Shown: positions 45,146 to 55,206, counted from the first letter of the stretch. The stretch is DNA of 64,000 nucleotides from Macrosoma leucophasiata (GCA_036365455.1 JAWQUS010000026.1:11922001-11986000), one strand, 5' to 3'. Notes: a model not told the origin generated them from the letters alone. Numbers and translations: made by a program.

Positions 45146-45325
45146 TTTGTATAGATATAAAGTTTTCGTTGCCATACTCCTCCGAAACGGCTGGACAGAT
45201 TCTCATGAAATTTTGTGAGCATATTGGGTAGGTCTGAGAATCGGCCAACATCTATTTTTCATAACATTTTTGGACATTTTTTTTTTTATTTTCTAGGGCG
45301 ATACGAAGTTAGCCGGGACAGCTAG
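45146..45325 (+). mobile_element. Helitron, third type (about 180 bp)
   Basis: Runs from gatataaagttttcgttgcc through cctccgaaacggctggacag and gggtaggtctgagaatcggc to gaagttagccgggacagCTAG before T. The 5' end is approximate. I recognise this as a common lepidopteran Helitron form. Confidence 0.75.
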
Positions 45326-45944
45326 TTGAAACATAAAATTCTGCATAGTAGTATATCAGGTACATATTGCGTTACATTCATACATATCAAATAAAATTTG
45401 CTAAGTATTATTGAGAAGATAATTTTAAAGTTATTTAAGGCAAAAATGCTCAGTTTCTTCGTATTTTTCTGTATATCTATCTACACTTAAAACAAAATCG
45501 TTTTAAAGAGCATAAAAGTAAAATAAGTACCTACGTACATAGGTACGGTAATATTTATAATCCCCAAAAATAAATGTTAACATATTATATTGATTTTCAA
45601 TCCGCATTCTGAGTTGAACCAAAAATATAATTTAATTTATTACTAAGGTACTTACCTACCCACGTCTTTTGGGCATGCTTTTTCTGCCCGCAAATAATTG
45701 ACAAGTGGACAAGGGTACAATACAATATAATTTATGTAAGCGTACGTCTTATAAAATGTCTTAATTCTGAGATATTGTAAGGTCGTGCTAAGCTTTTATT
45801 TAGTGGATTTTCGAAAATCTTTTAAATAAGTCAAGTTTATATCTTTACTGATGGATATGTGTCGGAGTTCAAAGTCTAAAGACAGGTTCTAAATAATATT
45901 ATGTTGTCAGAGTATGTCGTGGCACGACTGTAAAAAAATTACAT
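45326..45944. other. no recognisable feature
   Basis: AT-rich, no match. Confidence 0.5.
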
Positions 45945-46018
45945 GCCTCCGGCGCCGCTGTGGCGGACTGGAGGGGAGCCATAGCGTTTATTACCAATGC
46001 AAAACGTCTTTTTTGGTA
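45945..46018 (-). mobile_element. hM MITE fragment
   Basis: gtggcggactggaggggagc, catagcgtttattaccaatg, caaaacgtctt: one end only of the hAT-type MITE. Confidence 0.6.
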
Positions 46019-46031
46019 ATATGTACGTGTT

Positions 46032-46402
46032 GTTTTATATTATTTCGCATTAACACATGCTTGTGAAATATATTCTATTTTTAAAGAAAAATGGAAAGAA
46101 AAAATTGACTTCAGGCGAGACTCGAACTCGCGACCTACTGGGAATCTAGTCCAGCCGCTCTTCCAATTGAGCTACTGAAGCCCTGCCCGATTTGTCAAAT
46201 CTTTCCTTCACATCTATTGCATTGCTTTATGGTAGCAGCAGCGCCATCTATTACCCACTATGCTAGTTAGGCAACCGATATAATAGACTTTTCAGTTTAT
46301 TGAATATCGTAAAGAAGTCGCTTTACCCTTAATAATTGTTTTATATTATTTAAAAATAGAATATATTTCACAAGCATGTGTTAATGCGAAATAATATAAA
46401 AC
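46032..46402. mobile_element. element E, copy 1: perfect 54-bp inverted ends around a tRNA-like unit
   Basis: 46,032-46,085 and 46,349-46,402 are exact reverse complements (gttttatattatttcgcatt ... ctatttttaaa). The inside holds a tRNA-like unit on minus and about 165 bp of further sequence (gccatctattacccactatg, gcaaccgatataat, aaagaagtcgcttta). The inner right side repeats part of the end again (aattgttttatattattt), so the ends may come from successive inverted duplications of a SINE tail. No target duplication found. Confidence 0.8.
46108..46181 (-). other. tRNA-like sequence (74 nt), copy 1
   Basis: Cloverleaf elements: acceptor ends GCTTCAG/CTGAAGT (one G-U pair), ta, D-stem GCTC/GAGC, T-arm gcgag-ttcgagt-ctcgc, box B gagttcgagtctc. 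The anticodon arm is irregular: ctggactagattcccag gives a 7-base loop only with one mismatched pair, and would show AGA. A Ser tRNA should have a long variable arm, which is absent. Probably a tRNA-derived repeat, not a working tRNA gene. Confidence 0.55.
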
Positions 46403-46446
46403 AGCAACAGTAATGTTTCATGTCCCGAGTCCCCATGTTACAATAA

Positions 46447-46610
46447 CTTTTTTTTTATGTAATGGTAGTGGCAAACAAGCATGCAGTTCACATTGATGTT
46501 AAGTGGTGCAGCCTAGACACCCACACAAAGACCAAGGTCAAAATGTAGATGCGTTAACACTCCTGAGGCCAAAGGTGTTATGCCCTGTGCCGGAAATTTA
46601 ACAAACTTTA
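46447..46610 (-). repeat. R280, 3' half
   Basis: T run, ggcaaacaagcatgcagttc, gttaagtggtgcagcctaga, actcctgaggcc, tgtgccggaaattt. 5' half missing. Confidence 0.65.
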
Positions 46611-47040
46611 AAAAATATCGTGGTGCAACCCAGGGTTAATCTGGGAAGTAGTTGAGAATAAATTTTATTATATCGAAAACTTTTTGTTTTTAATAATGTG
46701 CAGCGTTCAGCCTTTGTGTGTATCCACGCTAAAATCGAAGGCGAACGGCGCCATTAAAATTATCGGTCGCGATCCAAAATTTGATAAAAACAACATTAAC
46801 TTAAGCGGGGCCAACGGCATTTAAACCAGAAAGCTGCTACCTAAAAACACGTATCCCCTTATTCATAAACGTATTTTAACTAAAATGTTGCTAATCTCTC
46901 CTTTGTCTTTTTCTATCCTGCACATTTGACCATGCAACTGACAAGGACAAAGCATTCTATAGCTAAATGTACGTTTGTGAATAAAGGGGATAGACTATAG
47001 CTGTTGGATAATATAATCTGATTGGAATGTAGTACAAAAA
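46611..47040. other. no recognisable feature
   Basis: Unmatched sequence. Confidence 0.5.
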
Positions 47041-47275
47041 ACGTACGTCACATTATGTCTGTAATCCTTCATGGGGTAGGCAGAGAGAAATGCATACAAT
47101 AAAGTAAACGTGTATGAAGAACAGGCAAACACCCACTATTCGCCGGTTACGTTTTACTCCATGTAATAGGTGGCGACTATTGACATCTCCGGGCATATTA
47201 ACGAACTCCAAAGGTGGCATTGGAAAAGTTCCAGAAAATAAAAAAAAAACTCATAGCACTTACCTCCCCAGAATA
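47041..47275 (-). repeat. SINE-C, body and 3' end, diverged
   Basis: gtaatccttcatggggtagg, acccactattcgccggttac, atgtaataggtggcga and aagttccagaaaata in the order seen at 20.9 and 51.4 kb. Confidence 0.65.
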
Positions 47276-48297
47276 TTCCCTTACCCGGAAATTAAACCCA
47301 TGACCCCACCAGCATTGCAGTTGCGGCTTGGTTCCAAAATCTGCCAAGTCCCTTACGGTGTAGACAGAGAGTGTATAGCACTATTTTTTGTAACATAATA
47401 TTTAAAAATTCTTTACAATTTGAACAAAGCCGCAATAACATTAATTAGTACTTACTTAATCACATACACCGAAATGATCTTTAATTTAAAAATTTATTAT
47501 CAGAGGCGGACCGAAGTTTGTTGGCCCCGACAGCCCGGCGCGATTGCGTTGATAGCGCTTATCGCTGAGAGACCGTCTGTGGCCGCGGCTTGCTGGTAAC
47601 CCACAACAAAACATATAAATTCTAAACTACTGCACATCTCTTTGTTCCTGGCTCATTTGGCTAATGTCCGAGAAATTTTGCTTCATCAAAAGGTGGCATT
47701 GTATGGAACAAGCAGTGGCGTAGCTAGCATGAGTGGCACCCGGGGTGGATACGCAAAAAAGAAAAAAGAAAATACTTCCCGTTCTTTTGTACGACTCGTT
47801 TGACACAGGTTTATACCTACTGTGGGGCGGTGAGTGTAAACGTAAAAAACAATTCAGTCCAGTTTTTATTAGCTAAAATATAATTTCGTTTACGTGAACT
47901 GTATGCCATGTCTGTAGTCGTTGGCCCGGCTGGTATCCGACATTCTTCAACTATTTTTTAGGGATTTCATTCATTTATAATTTAGATTGAAATATTTCGA
48001 AATTAAACTTAGCTCAACGATTCATTAAAACTTGAGTGAATCTCGATCCTGAAATAAATATTGATATTGGCAGGTTAACGACTCGGATGCGGGGGAAATT
48101 TGATTGGTAATCGGAGCTGTGAATTTAAAATCGTAAGCTCTATTTACATTTCATCTCGGCTTATCTACCTGTTAGGTAGTCAGGACTAAATCATATTCGC
48201 CGTATAACTTGTTGTTTAAATACCTGTGGTACAGCAAATTTGGTCTAATGCGATTTAGTGTATCTAAAATTACTCTTATGCTAGTGATATAGCTTTA
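47276..48297. other. no gene seen
   Basis: 47,335-47,385 echoes the LINE 3' terminus (gtcccttacggtgtagacag, agagtgtatagc). 47,810-47,845 is a SINE-A tail (tatacctactgtggggcggt, gagtgtaa). The rest is unmatched. Confidence 0.45.
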
Positions 48298-48818
48298 CTA
48301 TAGCTTGACCAGAAGCGCTGTACTTCGCTCTAGGTATACGCGGCGAGTGGCAGTGGGGGGACGGGTAGGAACACCAAACCATAGACGATGACGGCAGACT
48401 GATAGAACGCTACAGCCATAGAGCAGCACGGAGGGGAGTAGCCATATGCAGGCTTTCCTCTGTCAAAGTACAAGACCAAATGATCTAACGCCTGTCGCCT
48501 AGATGTTTAAATGTGTGCGTGAAATTGTTTCTGTATTTTGTTAAAGTCAAGGTGTGAGTTTCGGAGTAATAGACGATTTTTGTAGTGTGCGTGTGTGTCG
48601 CACGCATTTCCCTCCGAAAAAAATGACAGACTATTTTGCATCGGTAATACACACTATGGCTACGGGGAGTAGCCATAGCGTGTAGCCAGTCCGTCGCGAC
48701 CGGTGGACCGCGTTGCTCTATGGGTACAGCTGATGCTACCCCCCTTCTCGCCGCGCGCATATGATGATTATTAGTAAGTAACCTAAGGCGCAGTACTGCG
48801 GTTCTGGTCAAGCTATAG
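48298..48818. mobile_element. outer MITE with about 40-bp imperfect inverted ends
   Basis: Left end ctatagcttgaccagaagcg and right end mirrored (ttctggtcaagctatag), with further matching words to about 40 bp (cgc.gtact.cgc). Without the inserted hM the element is about 205 bp. Target duplication unclear; TA is possible. No coding capacity. Confidence 0.7.
48417..48722 (+). mobile_element. hAT-type MITE (hM), copy nested in the outer MITE
   Basis: Starts CATAGAGCAGCAC and ends GTTGCTCTATG. Flanks GCTACAGC and GGTACAGC differ at one of eight bases, an 8-bp duplication as for hAT. The terminal repeats are partly scrambled (ggagtagccatagcgtgtag). The interior (caaagtacaagaccaaatg, tgttaaagtcaaggtgtgag, tttgcatcggtaatacac) matches the other copies. 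Confidence 0.8.
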
Positions 48819-48847
48819 ACAAACTTGAGGCGTAGGTTCCCTTTTGA

Positions 48848-50992
48848 GGTGAGGCCAAATCAAAAATCCTTCTGCAGCGTAATTTTAGCGGCATGGACGA
48901 GGAGAAACTTCGGGGCGACGCTTCCAGAGTTGATTGGGCTGCGGTTTTCAATGCGGAAAGTATAGACGAGAAACTTACAATATTTAATTCTCTTTTGACT
49001 CATCTATATGATCTGCATGCCCCTGTTCGACCTATTCGCGTTAAACATCTTCCTGCACCTTGGCTTTCCGAGAACATCAAGAGTTTAATTGAGAGAAAGG
49101 TTTCTGCCAAGACAAAACTTAAATGTACCCCTAATGATAGGAATAAGGAGAGGTATCAAATTGCAAGGAATCGCTGTAATAAAGAGTGTAGAGATGCACA
49201 ACGACGCCATATCTATAAATCAGTTCAAAATGAAGAACCCGAAAAGGTTTGGAGGTTTCTGAAAACATTAGGAGTCGGAAAATCCCCTAATCATTTCTTT
49301 CCTAATAACATAGATATTAATGACCTCAATAAACATTTTTCAACGTGCGAAACTATCGATGAGAACATAAAATCTCATACTTTGTCAAATATTTTAACTA
49401 GTACCACTCCTAATCATCCCGAATTTCATTTTAGTCACTTTACTGAATGTGATGTTAGGAAGAATATACTAGCAATCGATTCGAATGCTGTTGGTGTTGA
49501 CAGTATTAGTCGTAAAATGATCATTCCCCTAATTGATATCCTCACTCCTGTAATTACCTCCATTTTAAATTATTCCATCTCCTCGGGCACATTTCCTAGT
49601 ACATGGAAACATGCGAATATAATTCCTCTCCCAAAAAAACCTAATCCTTCTTCCGCTCAGAATTATAGGCCCATATCCATATTACCTTTCCTTTCTAAGG
49701 TCCTCGAGCGACTAGTTCACCAGCAATTAAGCGTTTTCCTGTCGAAACACAATCTCCTTAATCCTTTCCAATCCGGTTTCCGCGCTCGTCATAGTACGAC
49801 TAGTGCTTTAGTTAAAATCACTGACGACATTCGCTTCGGTATGAAAAAGCAACAGCTCACAGTGTTGTCACTGTTAGACTTTAGCAATGCTTTCAACACT
49901 GTTGACTTTGATATATTATTGGCTACTTTGTATTCTCTTAACATATCTCCATCGGTAATTGACTGGTTTCGTAACTACTTGTATGGCCACCGGCATCGTG
50001 TTCAAGTCAACGACACATTATCAACTTGGTGTGACGTTTCCGCTGGTGTGCCGCAAGGTGGCGTGTTGTCTCCACTTCTGTTTGCCATTTTCATTAATTC
50101 TATTACACTCCCTCTTACTTCTCTCTATCACCTTTATGCAGACGATCTCCAGATATACACGCAGGCTCATCTGAAAGATCTATCAGGCGCTATTAATATT
50201 ATCAATACTGACCTAGCTCGTATCTCACTTTGGAGTCACGCGCACGGACTTAAATTAAATCCTGAGAAAACTAAATCAATAATTATTGGCAGTTCACGTT
50301 TCATACATAAAATTGACTGGGACTGTTTACCCCAACTTAATTTAGAAAATGTACAAATTCCTTTTAGTCAAACTGTTAAAAACTTAGGTATCTTATTTGA
50401 TTCACATTTCTCTTGGTCTCCACAGATTACTGAAGTCAGCAGGAGGACGTTTTTCGCGATTGGTTCCTTGAGGAGGTTGCGAGGATTTCTTCCGGTGTCT
50501 ACTAAGATTGCGCTTGCACACTCTCTACTTTTTCCAATTCTTGATTATGCTGATGTCTGCTACCTTGATTTGACCCAGGAGCAACTTAATAAGCTTGAGC
50601 GTCTCCAAAACATGTTCATTCGGTTTATATTTGGTTTGCGCAAATATGACCACATCTCCTGCTACCGTGATAAACTCAAGTGGCTCCCAATTCATCTTCG
50701 CCGGAACACCCACATTCTTTCACTTTTATACTGTGTTCTATTCAATCCGAATGCTCCATTTTACCTTAAAGAACGTTTCCAGTACTTATGCCTCTCCCAT
50801 TCACTTTCCCTTCGATCCTCTGAAAACCTTCAGCTTCACATTCCCAAGCATTCTTCTCAATTCTATTCAAAATCTTTTACTGTAGAAGCTGTTCATCTTT
50901 GGAACAGCTTACCAACGACAGTTCGGCAAGCCCAAACTGTCGTTTCCTTTAAACATAAGGTCAAAGATTTTTATTTAACTCAGACTCTGTAA
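48848..50992 (+). CDS. non-LTR reverse transcriptase, CR1/L2/Rex-like, 5' truncated (715 codons incl. stop)
   Basis: The frame is open from just after a TGA at 48,845 (first Met at 48,893) to the stop at 50,990-50,992. The N-terminus (KSKILLQRNFSGMDEEKLRG) is the end of an apurinic-type endonuclease; HAPVRPIRVKHLPAPWLSE is the usual linker. The RT domain follows: PLPKKPNPSSAQNYRPISIL, FQSGFRARHSTT, LLDFSNAFNTV (motif A), GVPQGGVLSPLLF (motif B) and YADDLQIY (motif C), then GLKLNPEKTKSI, KNLGILFD and the C-terminal AVHLWNSLPTTVR. The catalytic Asp of motif A and the YADD are kept, but the usual AFD is AFN. No stop or frameshift, so the insertion is recent or lucky. The missing endonuclease body means it is not autonomous. 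The clade is by motif resemblance. Confidence 0.9.
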   Translation, partial: GEAKSKILLQRNFSGMDEEKLRGDASRVDWAAVFNAESIDEKLTIFNSLLTHLYDLHAPVRPIRVKHLPAPWLSENIKSLIERKVSAKTKLKCTPNDRNKERYQIARNRCNKECRDAQRRHIYKSVQNEEPEKVWRFLKTLGVGKSPNHFFPNNIDINDLNKHFSTCETIDENIKSHTLSNILTSTTPNHPEFHFSHFTECDVRKNILAIDSNAVGVDSISRKMIIPLIDILTPVITSILNYSISSGTFPSTWKHANIIPLPKKPNPSSAQNYRPISILPFLSKVLERLVHQQLSVFLSKHNLLNPFQSGFRARHSTTSALVKITDDIRFGMKKQQLTVLSLLDFSNAFNTVDFDILLATLYSLNISPSVIDWFRNYLYGHRHRVQVNDTLSTWCDVSAGVPQGGVLSPLLFAIFINSITLPLTSLYHLYADDLQIYTQAHLKDLSGAINIINTDLARISLWSHAHGLKLNPEKTKSIIIGSSRFIHKIDWDCLPQLNLENVQIPFSQTVKNLGILFDSHFSWSPQITEVSRRTFFAIGSLRRLRGFLPVSTKIALAHSLLFPILDYADVCYLDLTQEQLNKLERLQNMFIRFIFGLRKYDHISCYRDKLKWLPIHLRRNTHILSLLYCVLFNPNAPFYLKERFQYLCLSHSLSLRSSENLQLHIPKHSSQFYSKSFTVEAVHLWNSLPTTVRQAQTVVSFKHKVKDFYLTQTL

Positions 50993-51210
50993 CTATCTAT
51001 CCTTTTTCATCCTTCTTCTTTACCTCTTTTTCTAAAACTTTTTAACTTTATCTTTTGGTCATGCATTGCTCTTTCTTAATGTATATATAATTATAATATT
51101 TCTCCTCGTCGCGTAATTATCTATTCATTTAGTATTATTATTATGTTTTAAATCTTTATTATTGCTCAGTACACCCTGCCGGCAAATAAATAATTTCTTT
51201 CTTTATGTTC
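48848..51210 (+). mobile_element. CR1/L2/Rex-like LINE insertion
   Basis: 5' truncated near 48,848, directly after the outer MITE. The 3' untranslated region (pyrimidine-rich, then tattattattatgt) ends near caaataaataatttctttct at about 51,205. A further A-rich tail with caataaagtgtataaat at 51,318-51,350 belongs to a different repeat or to a second end. No clear target duplication. Confidence 0.75.
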
Positions 51211-51404
51211 CTGACTAAAAGGTTGTCTGGAAGAAATCGCAGCTTTTGCGATAAGACCGCCTTTTGTACTTTTATTTCTTTTCTAGCTTGTATAATTGGT
51301 TAAGTTTTCTGGTGTACAATAAAGTGTATAAATAAAAATAAATAAATAAATTGAGGTACGGAACCCTAAAAAGTTATGGACTAAGGTCAGAATTAAATAC
51401 AGAA

Positions 51405-51690
51405 ACCTAACTTCACGCCTGTAATCCCCAAAGGGGTAGGCAGAGGTAAATGCATGCATTCAAGCATACATGCAATCATCCACGATTCGCCGGTTACGTT
51501 TTGGCCCATTTAACAGGTGGCGAGCCTGTTGCCACATTACGAAACTTCGAGGTACTGGGAAATTTCCAGAAAATGGAAAAAAAACCCAATAGAACCAGAG
51601 ATAAAGGATTTTATACCATTATCTCTCACAGTACCCCAGCCAGCGTAGTAGTAGTGGCCTGCTACCACAAGGCTACTCAGGCAGTTAATA
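51405..51690 (-). repeat. SINE-C, nearly complete
   Basis: On minus: tRNA-like head gagtagccttgtggtagcag, gccactactactacgctgg, then ggttctattgggtttttttt, cagtacctcgaagtttcg, cgaatcgtggatgattgc, acctctgcctacccc, and the terminus ggattacaggcgtgaag. The best copy for defining the family. Confidence 0.8.
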
Positions 51691-51784
51691 CAGGAATTAA
51701 ATACGGAATTAGTGAATTCCAAAAACCAAACCACTTATTAATTGTTTTATATTATTTCGCATTAACACATGCTTGTGAAATATA

Positions 51785-51969
51785 TCTTAATATATATAAA
51801 TCTCGTGTCACAATGTTTGTCCTCAATGGACTCCTAAACCACTTAACCGATTATAATAAAATTCGCACACCATGTGCAGTTCGATCCAACTTGAGAGATA
51901 GGATAGCTTACATTACGCTATGACTAATAGGAGCAGAGCAGCGCGAGCGAAGCCGGGGCGGGCCGCTAG
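51785..51969 (+). mobile_element. Helitron D, nested in element E (185 bp)
   Basis: A|TCTTAATATATATAAATCTC at the start, gtttgtcctcaatggactcc, aaaccacttaaccgatt, and a 3' end gaagccggggcgggccgCTAG|T. The flanks read gaaatata | tatatttaaag, which restores the element E sequence. Confidence 0.85.
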
Positions 51970-52200
51970 TTATATTTAAAGAAAAATGGAAAGAAGAAAA
52001 TATATATTTCACAAGCATGTGTTAATGCGAAATAATATAAAACAATTATTAAGGATAAAAGCGACTTCTTTACGATATTCAATAAACTGCAAAGTCTATT
52101 GTATCGGTTGCTTAACTAGCATAGTTGGCAATAGATGGCGCTGCTGCTACCATAAAGCAATGCAATAAATGTGAAGGAAAGATTTGACAAATCGGGCAGG

Positions 52201-52274
52201 ACTTCAGTAGCTCAATTGGAAGAGCGGCTGGACTAGATTCCCAGTAGGCCGCGAGTTCGAGTCTCGTCTGAAGT
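52201..52274 (+). other. tRNA-like sequence (74 nt), copy 2
   Basis: ACTTCAG (52,201-52,207) and CTGAAGT (52,268-52,274) form a perfect 7-bp acceptor stem. ta, GCTC/GAGC D-stem, T-arm gcgag-ttcgagt-ctcgt. Same irregular anticodon arm as copy 1. The two copies differ at only a few positions. No T run directly after (tcaaatttttct follows). Confidence 0.55.
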
Positions 52275-52310
52275 CAAATTTTTCTTTCCATTTTTCTTTA
52301 AATAAAACAA

Positions 52311-52621
52311 ACCACTTATTCTTATGTTTTTCTTTATCGATAACCTGTATTCTTTGGAACTGTAAGACCGCCGAGTATTAAATAGTTGACATTGTATAAT
52401 ATTTAGACGTCGGCATAGACTGCTTTATAAATAGTATCTAATTAATGTATCACATGACATAGACTCGTTCTACTCGTATAATCGAACTTTATTTGAGTTT
52501 GTACGTTATCGAGGTCCTTATGCTAATAAGGATAATAATATCTCAAATATGCCTACATACTGACGTCAGAGAACTATACCTACTGCGGTCAATTTGCCAA
52601 TACATTAATCGAAATCCTATA
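52311..52621. other. no recognisable feature
   Basis: Unmatched sequence. Confidence 0.5.
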
Positions 52622-53045
52622 TTTTTTATGTCATGAAGTGGCAAACAAGCATAGTTCATTGATGGTAACATCAAACCAAAGATTTAAATGCAGACGCGTT
52701 GTCACTCCTGAGACCTAAATTGTTGTCTCTATGCCGGAAATTACAGGGCCGTATATTATTACCTGACATATAAATAAATAAATAAAATACGCTTACACTC
52801 ACAGCCCCACACCTGTGCAGTGGGTGCCGTTGTACACATACAACACATATACAAACACCAAGACCCGAAACAAATATCTGTAGGCCATACAAATATTTGT
52901 TCCGGTGCGGGGATCGAACCCGCTACCCTTCGAATCAAACGGTCATCTCACACCGCTGGACTAACCGGATCGTCAAAGCGAATACTACCATTTAGCGGCA
53001 AGTAGATTAGGTAATGCGGTGATGCCTACGATCTCGAGCTCCTCT
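52622..53045 (-). repeat. R280, split by SINE-A
   Basis: 52,622-52,772 (ggcaaacaagcatagttc, gcgttgtcactcctgagacc, ggaaattacagggccgtat) and 52,979-53,045 (actaccatttagcggcaag, ggtaatgcggtgatgcc, gagctcc) are one minus-strand R280. About 20 bp at the junction (ccggaacacgatagtgctga in other copies) are lost. Confidence 0.75.
52775..52975 (-). repeat. SINE-A, full length, nested in R280
   Basis: Minus: head acgatccggttagtccagcg, box B gggttcgatccccgcac, body atatttgtatggcctacag and gtgtttgtatatgtgttg, tail ctgtgagtgtaagcgtattt then (TTTA)n. The head and tail define the family. Confidence 0.85.
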
Positions 53046-53510
53046 TATCGTCTTATTTACACTTTCATGGGTAAAGAAAATCAGTTAATACTATTTTCTC
53101 TCTCCTCTGTTTACTTTTCTGTTTGCTTAATTTATTTAATAGTTATTGACGGGCCGGAGTTTTAATAAAAAAAAGGTAAAAAAGAAATTGAATTATCTTC
53201 TTTAAATTTAATGACTTTTTTCAATTACCTATGATCGAATTTCCAATAACCAGTGGGTTAAATACCAATCGGCCTAGTTCAAGGTCTTCAATTCTTTGTC
53301 TGCTAACTAAACGAAGGCCACGTATATCGTAAAAGGAAGCGTGTCAGTACTTCCTGTAACATTATTCTCGTAAGCCATTGAGTTTTCAGGCGAACCGTGA
53401 CAAATAACTATTATACGATATAGGATGTAAGTCCCTCGTTGGTGTCGGCGACCTTAATACTGCGTTATAGAATATCATATGTCTGAAATGAAATGTTTCG
53501 TTATTGACTA
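53046..53510. other. no recognisable feature
   Basis: Unmatched sequence. Confidence 0.5.
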
Positions 53511-53511
53511 T

Positions 53512-53930
53512 GCATTTACAATATGGGCTCACTATGGGCCTCATAAGAAGACTCAAGGTCGCTCAGAGAGCAATGGAGAGAGCTATGCTGGAGTTTCTCT
53601 GCGAAATCGAATCAGAAATAAGTAGAGCCGCATGAGAACCAAAGTTACTGACAAAGCTCACCGAATAGCGAGACTCAAGTGGCAGTGGGCAGGGCACCTA
53701 GCTCGAAGAACTACCGGCCGTTGGGGCATCACAGTTCTGGTGTGACGACCGCGTACCGGAAAACGATGCGTAGGCAGGCCCTCCAAAAGATGGACCGACG
53801 ACCTGGTGAAGGTCGCGTGCAATCACTTGATGAGGGCGGCCCAGGACCGTTCGTTGTGGCAATCTTTGGGGGAGGCCTTTATTCAGCAGTGGACGTCATT
53901 TGGATGAATGATGATGATTTATAATAGACA
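53512..53930 (+). pseudogene. RTE-like LINE, C-terminal relic
   Basis: In pieces of shifting frame: LKVAQRAMERAMLE, then RIARLKWQWAGHLARR, then VGRPSKRWTDDLVKVACNHL and MRAAQDRSLWQSLGEAFIQQ, ending WTSFG, a stop and a GATGAT tail. This is the C-terminus of an RTE-like LINE, the same family as 34,138-34,332. An in-frame stop and at least two frameshifts make it dead. Confidence 0.8.
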
Positions 53931-54604
53931 CATTTCAGGGTAATAGTTATTGACGGCCTTAATGGCTTTAAATGCATCTAACGTGTTTTTGTAATTTAGA
54001 GAGCAGGTCACTATAGGTCTAAGATCTCGAGTTCGATTGCTTGAGGAATATGTATTTATTTATTTTATGTATATTCCCCCCAAGTCTTTCCAAGTCGCCA
54101 AATAATATTGGGATTTTCTCTATGGTAAAGATATCAAGTAGCATCCTAGAATGAAACTAACGAGGACTAAAAACGAAAAAATATTTATTTCGATCTTAAA
54201 ATCATGATCTGTAGGTATTTGATTTTTGACGCAATTTCCTCAAACTGCCCTGTTTCGGCTCGTTAAGCTTTTTTGATCCCAGTTACCACTTAATCATTGA
54301 GTTGAATCAGTGATTCAACGAGTACCTTTTTCAGAGCATCCCTTGAAAGAGAATATCAAGTAACAAGTAATCCAAAGTCGATACCGTTTCAGGTTTAAAA
54401 GTGGGAACAAAAGGTTAGAGCGTAAGCAATACTGAAAGGGCCTTTGATCGCCGGCCACGTGGAAACATTCTCGGCCTGTCGGATTGTCGGACTGTAGGAT
54501 TGTGGAACTGTCGAACTGTCGGACCGTGGGGATTAGCGACGATGTGTCACGGCACGGCGTTTGACAAAAAGTGTTTATGTTATATACGCGTGAACGTGAT
54601 TCGT
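53931..54604. other. no gene seen; possible SINE relic
   Basis: 54,000-54,070 has a box-B-like tcgagttcgattgc and then a (TTTA)-type tail, possibly a degraded tRNA-derived SINE. 54,476-54,530 has the repeated word gtcgga/ctgt (ctgtcggattgtcggactgt). Confidence 0.35.
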
Positions 54605-54715
54605 TGAAATTTTGGCAATCTTTTTAGAGATAAATGGAAAGAAATATTTGAATTCAGTTGGGACTTGAACCTACTACCACTGGGATCAGTAGTCCAGTCG
54701 CACTCGTAACATACG
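54605..54715 (-). repeat. tRNA-like element E, degraded
   Basis: Minus: cgactggactactgatcccag, aggttcaagtcccaactgaa, then tatttctttccattt. Same order as the other element E units: irregular anticodon arm, T-arm, acceptor end, ctttccat body. Confidence 0.5.
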
Positions 54716-54726
54716 TAGTATGTGCT

Positions 54727-54795
54727 TAGGTTTTCGCGAGCTACACTCATTGAAATAAAACTAGTTTTTGGATTTATCTCGCGTATATTAAACTA
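54727..54795 (+). repeat. repeat H, copy 3
   Basis: ttttcgcgagctacactcat, tgaaataaaact, ggatttatctcgcgtatatt: same as 32.1 kb with a few deletions. Confidence 0.75.
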
Positions 54796-54926
54796 ATTAA
54801 TTAAGCTACCGTACTAGTGATCCGAGAGAATAAACGGTCGTACCGTTTAGTGCATATTTTTTCTCTGTTATATGCGGGAAAAAACCTATGAGGTACTTCT
54901 TTTCGTTGACTTAAACTATGTTTCTT

Positions 54927-55206
54927 TTTTTATGCTATGGATGTGGCAAAGAAGCATCCGGTTCACATTGATGTTAAGTGATGACTGCAACCTATAGACA
55001 TCCACAAAAGATCAAGGTAAAAATGCAGATGCGTTACCACTCCTGAGGTCTAAGGTGTTATGCCTCTGTGCCGGAAATTACAGGGCCGTACATTACCACC
55101 TGACCGGAACACGATAGTGCTGAACACTACCATTTAGCGGCAAGTATGTTAGGTAATGCGGGCCTACGCCCGCGAGCTCCGTCATTGGAGCTCTACTACC
55201 AGTAAC
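54927..55206 (-). repeat. R280 retroposon, full length with 9-bp duplication
   Basis: The reference copy: 280 bp including the tail. ATGTTTCTT occurs at 54,918-54,926 and 55,207-55,215, exactly flanking. On minus it begins gttactggtagtagagctcc and ends in poly-A. This settles the ends, the orientation and the mode of spread (target-primed retroposition). No box B is seen, so it may be a LINE-derived or non-tRNA SINE. Confidence 0.85.

Larger units (their letters stand above)
51739..52310. mobile_element. element E, copy 2, with tRNA-like unit, split by a Helitron
   Basis: 51,742-51,784 is the terminal sequence (gttttatattatttcgcatt...). After the Helitron come the mirrored ggaaag body and then the same end in plus orientation (atatttcacaagcatgtgtt...). 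Next come the same internal sequence as copy 1 (gcgacttctttacgatattc, agatggcgctgctgctacca), the tRNA-like unit and ctttccatttttctttaaa. The order differs from copy 1, as if the end had been inverted and duplicated. Confidence 0.75.

Noticed and set aside
46108..46181. Functional tRNA gene
   Set aside because: The anticodon arm is irregular, a Ser identity would need a long variable arm, and the unit is part of a dispersed repeat.
53679..53924. 81-codon Arg-rich plus frame
   Set aside because: Out-of-frame shadow of the RTE-like C-terminus, whose true frame gives WTDDLVK and SLGEAF.
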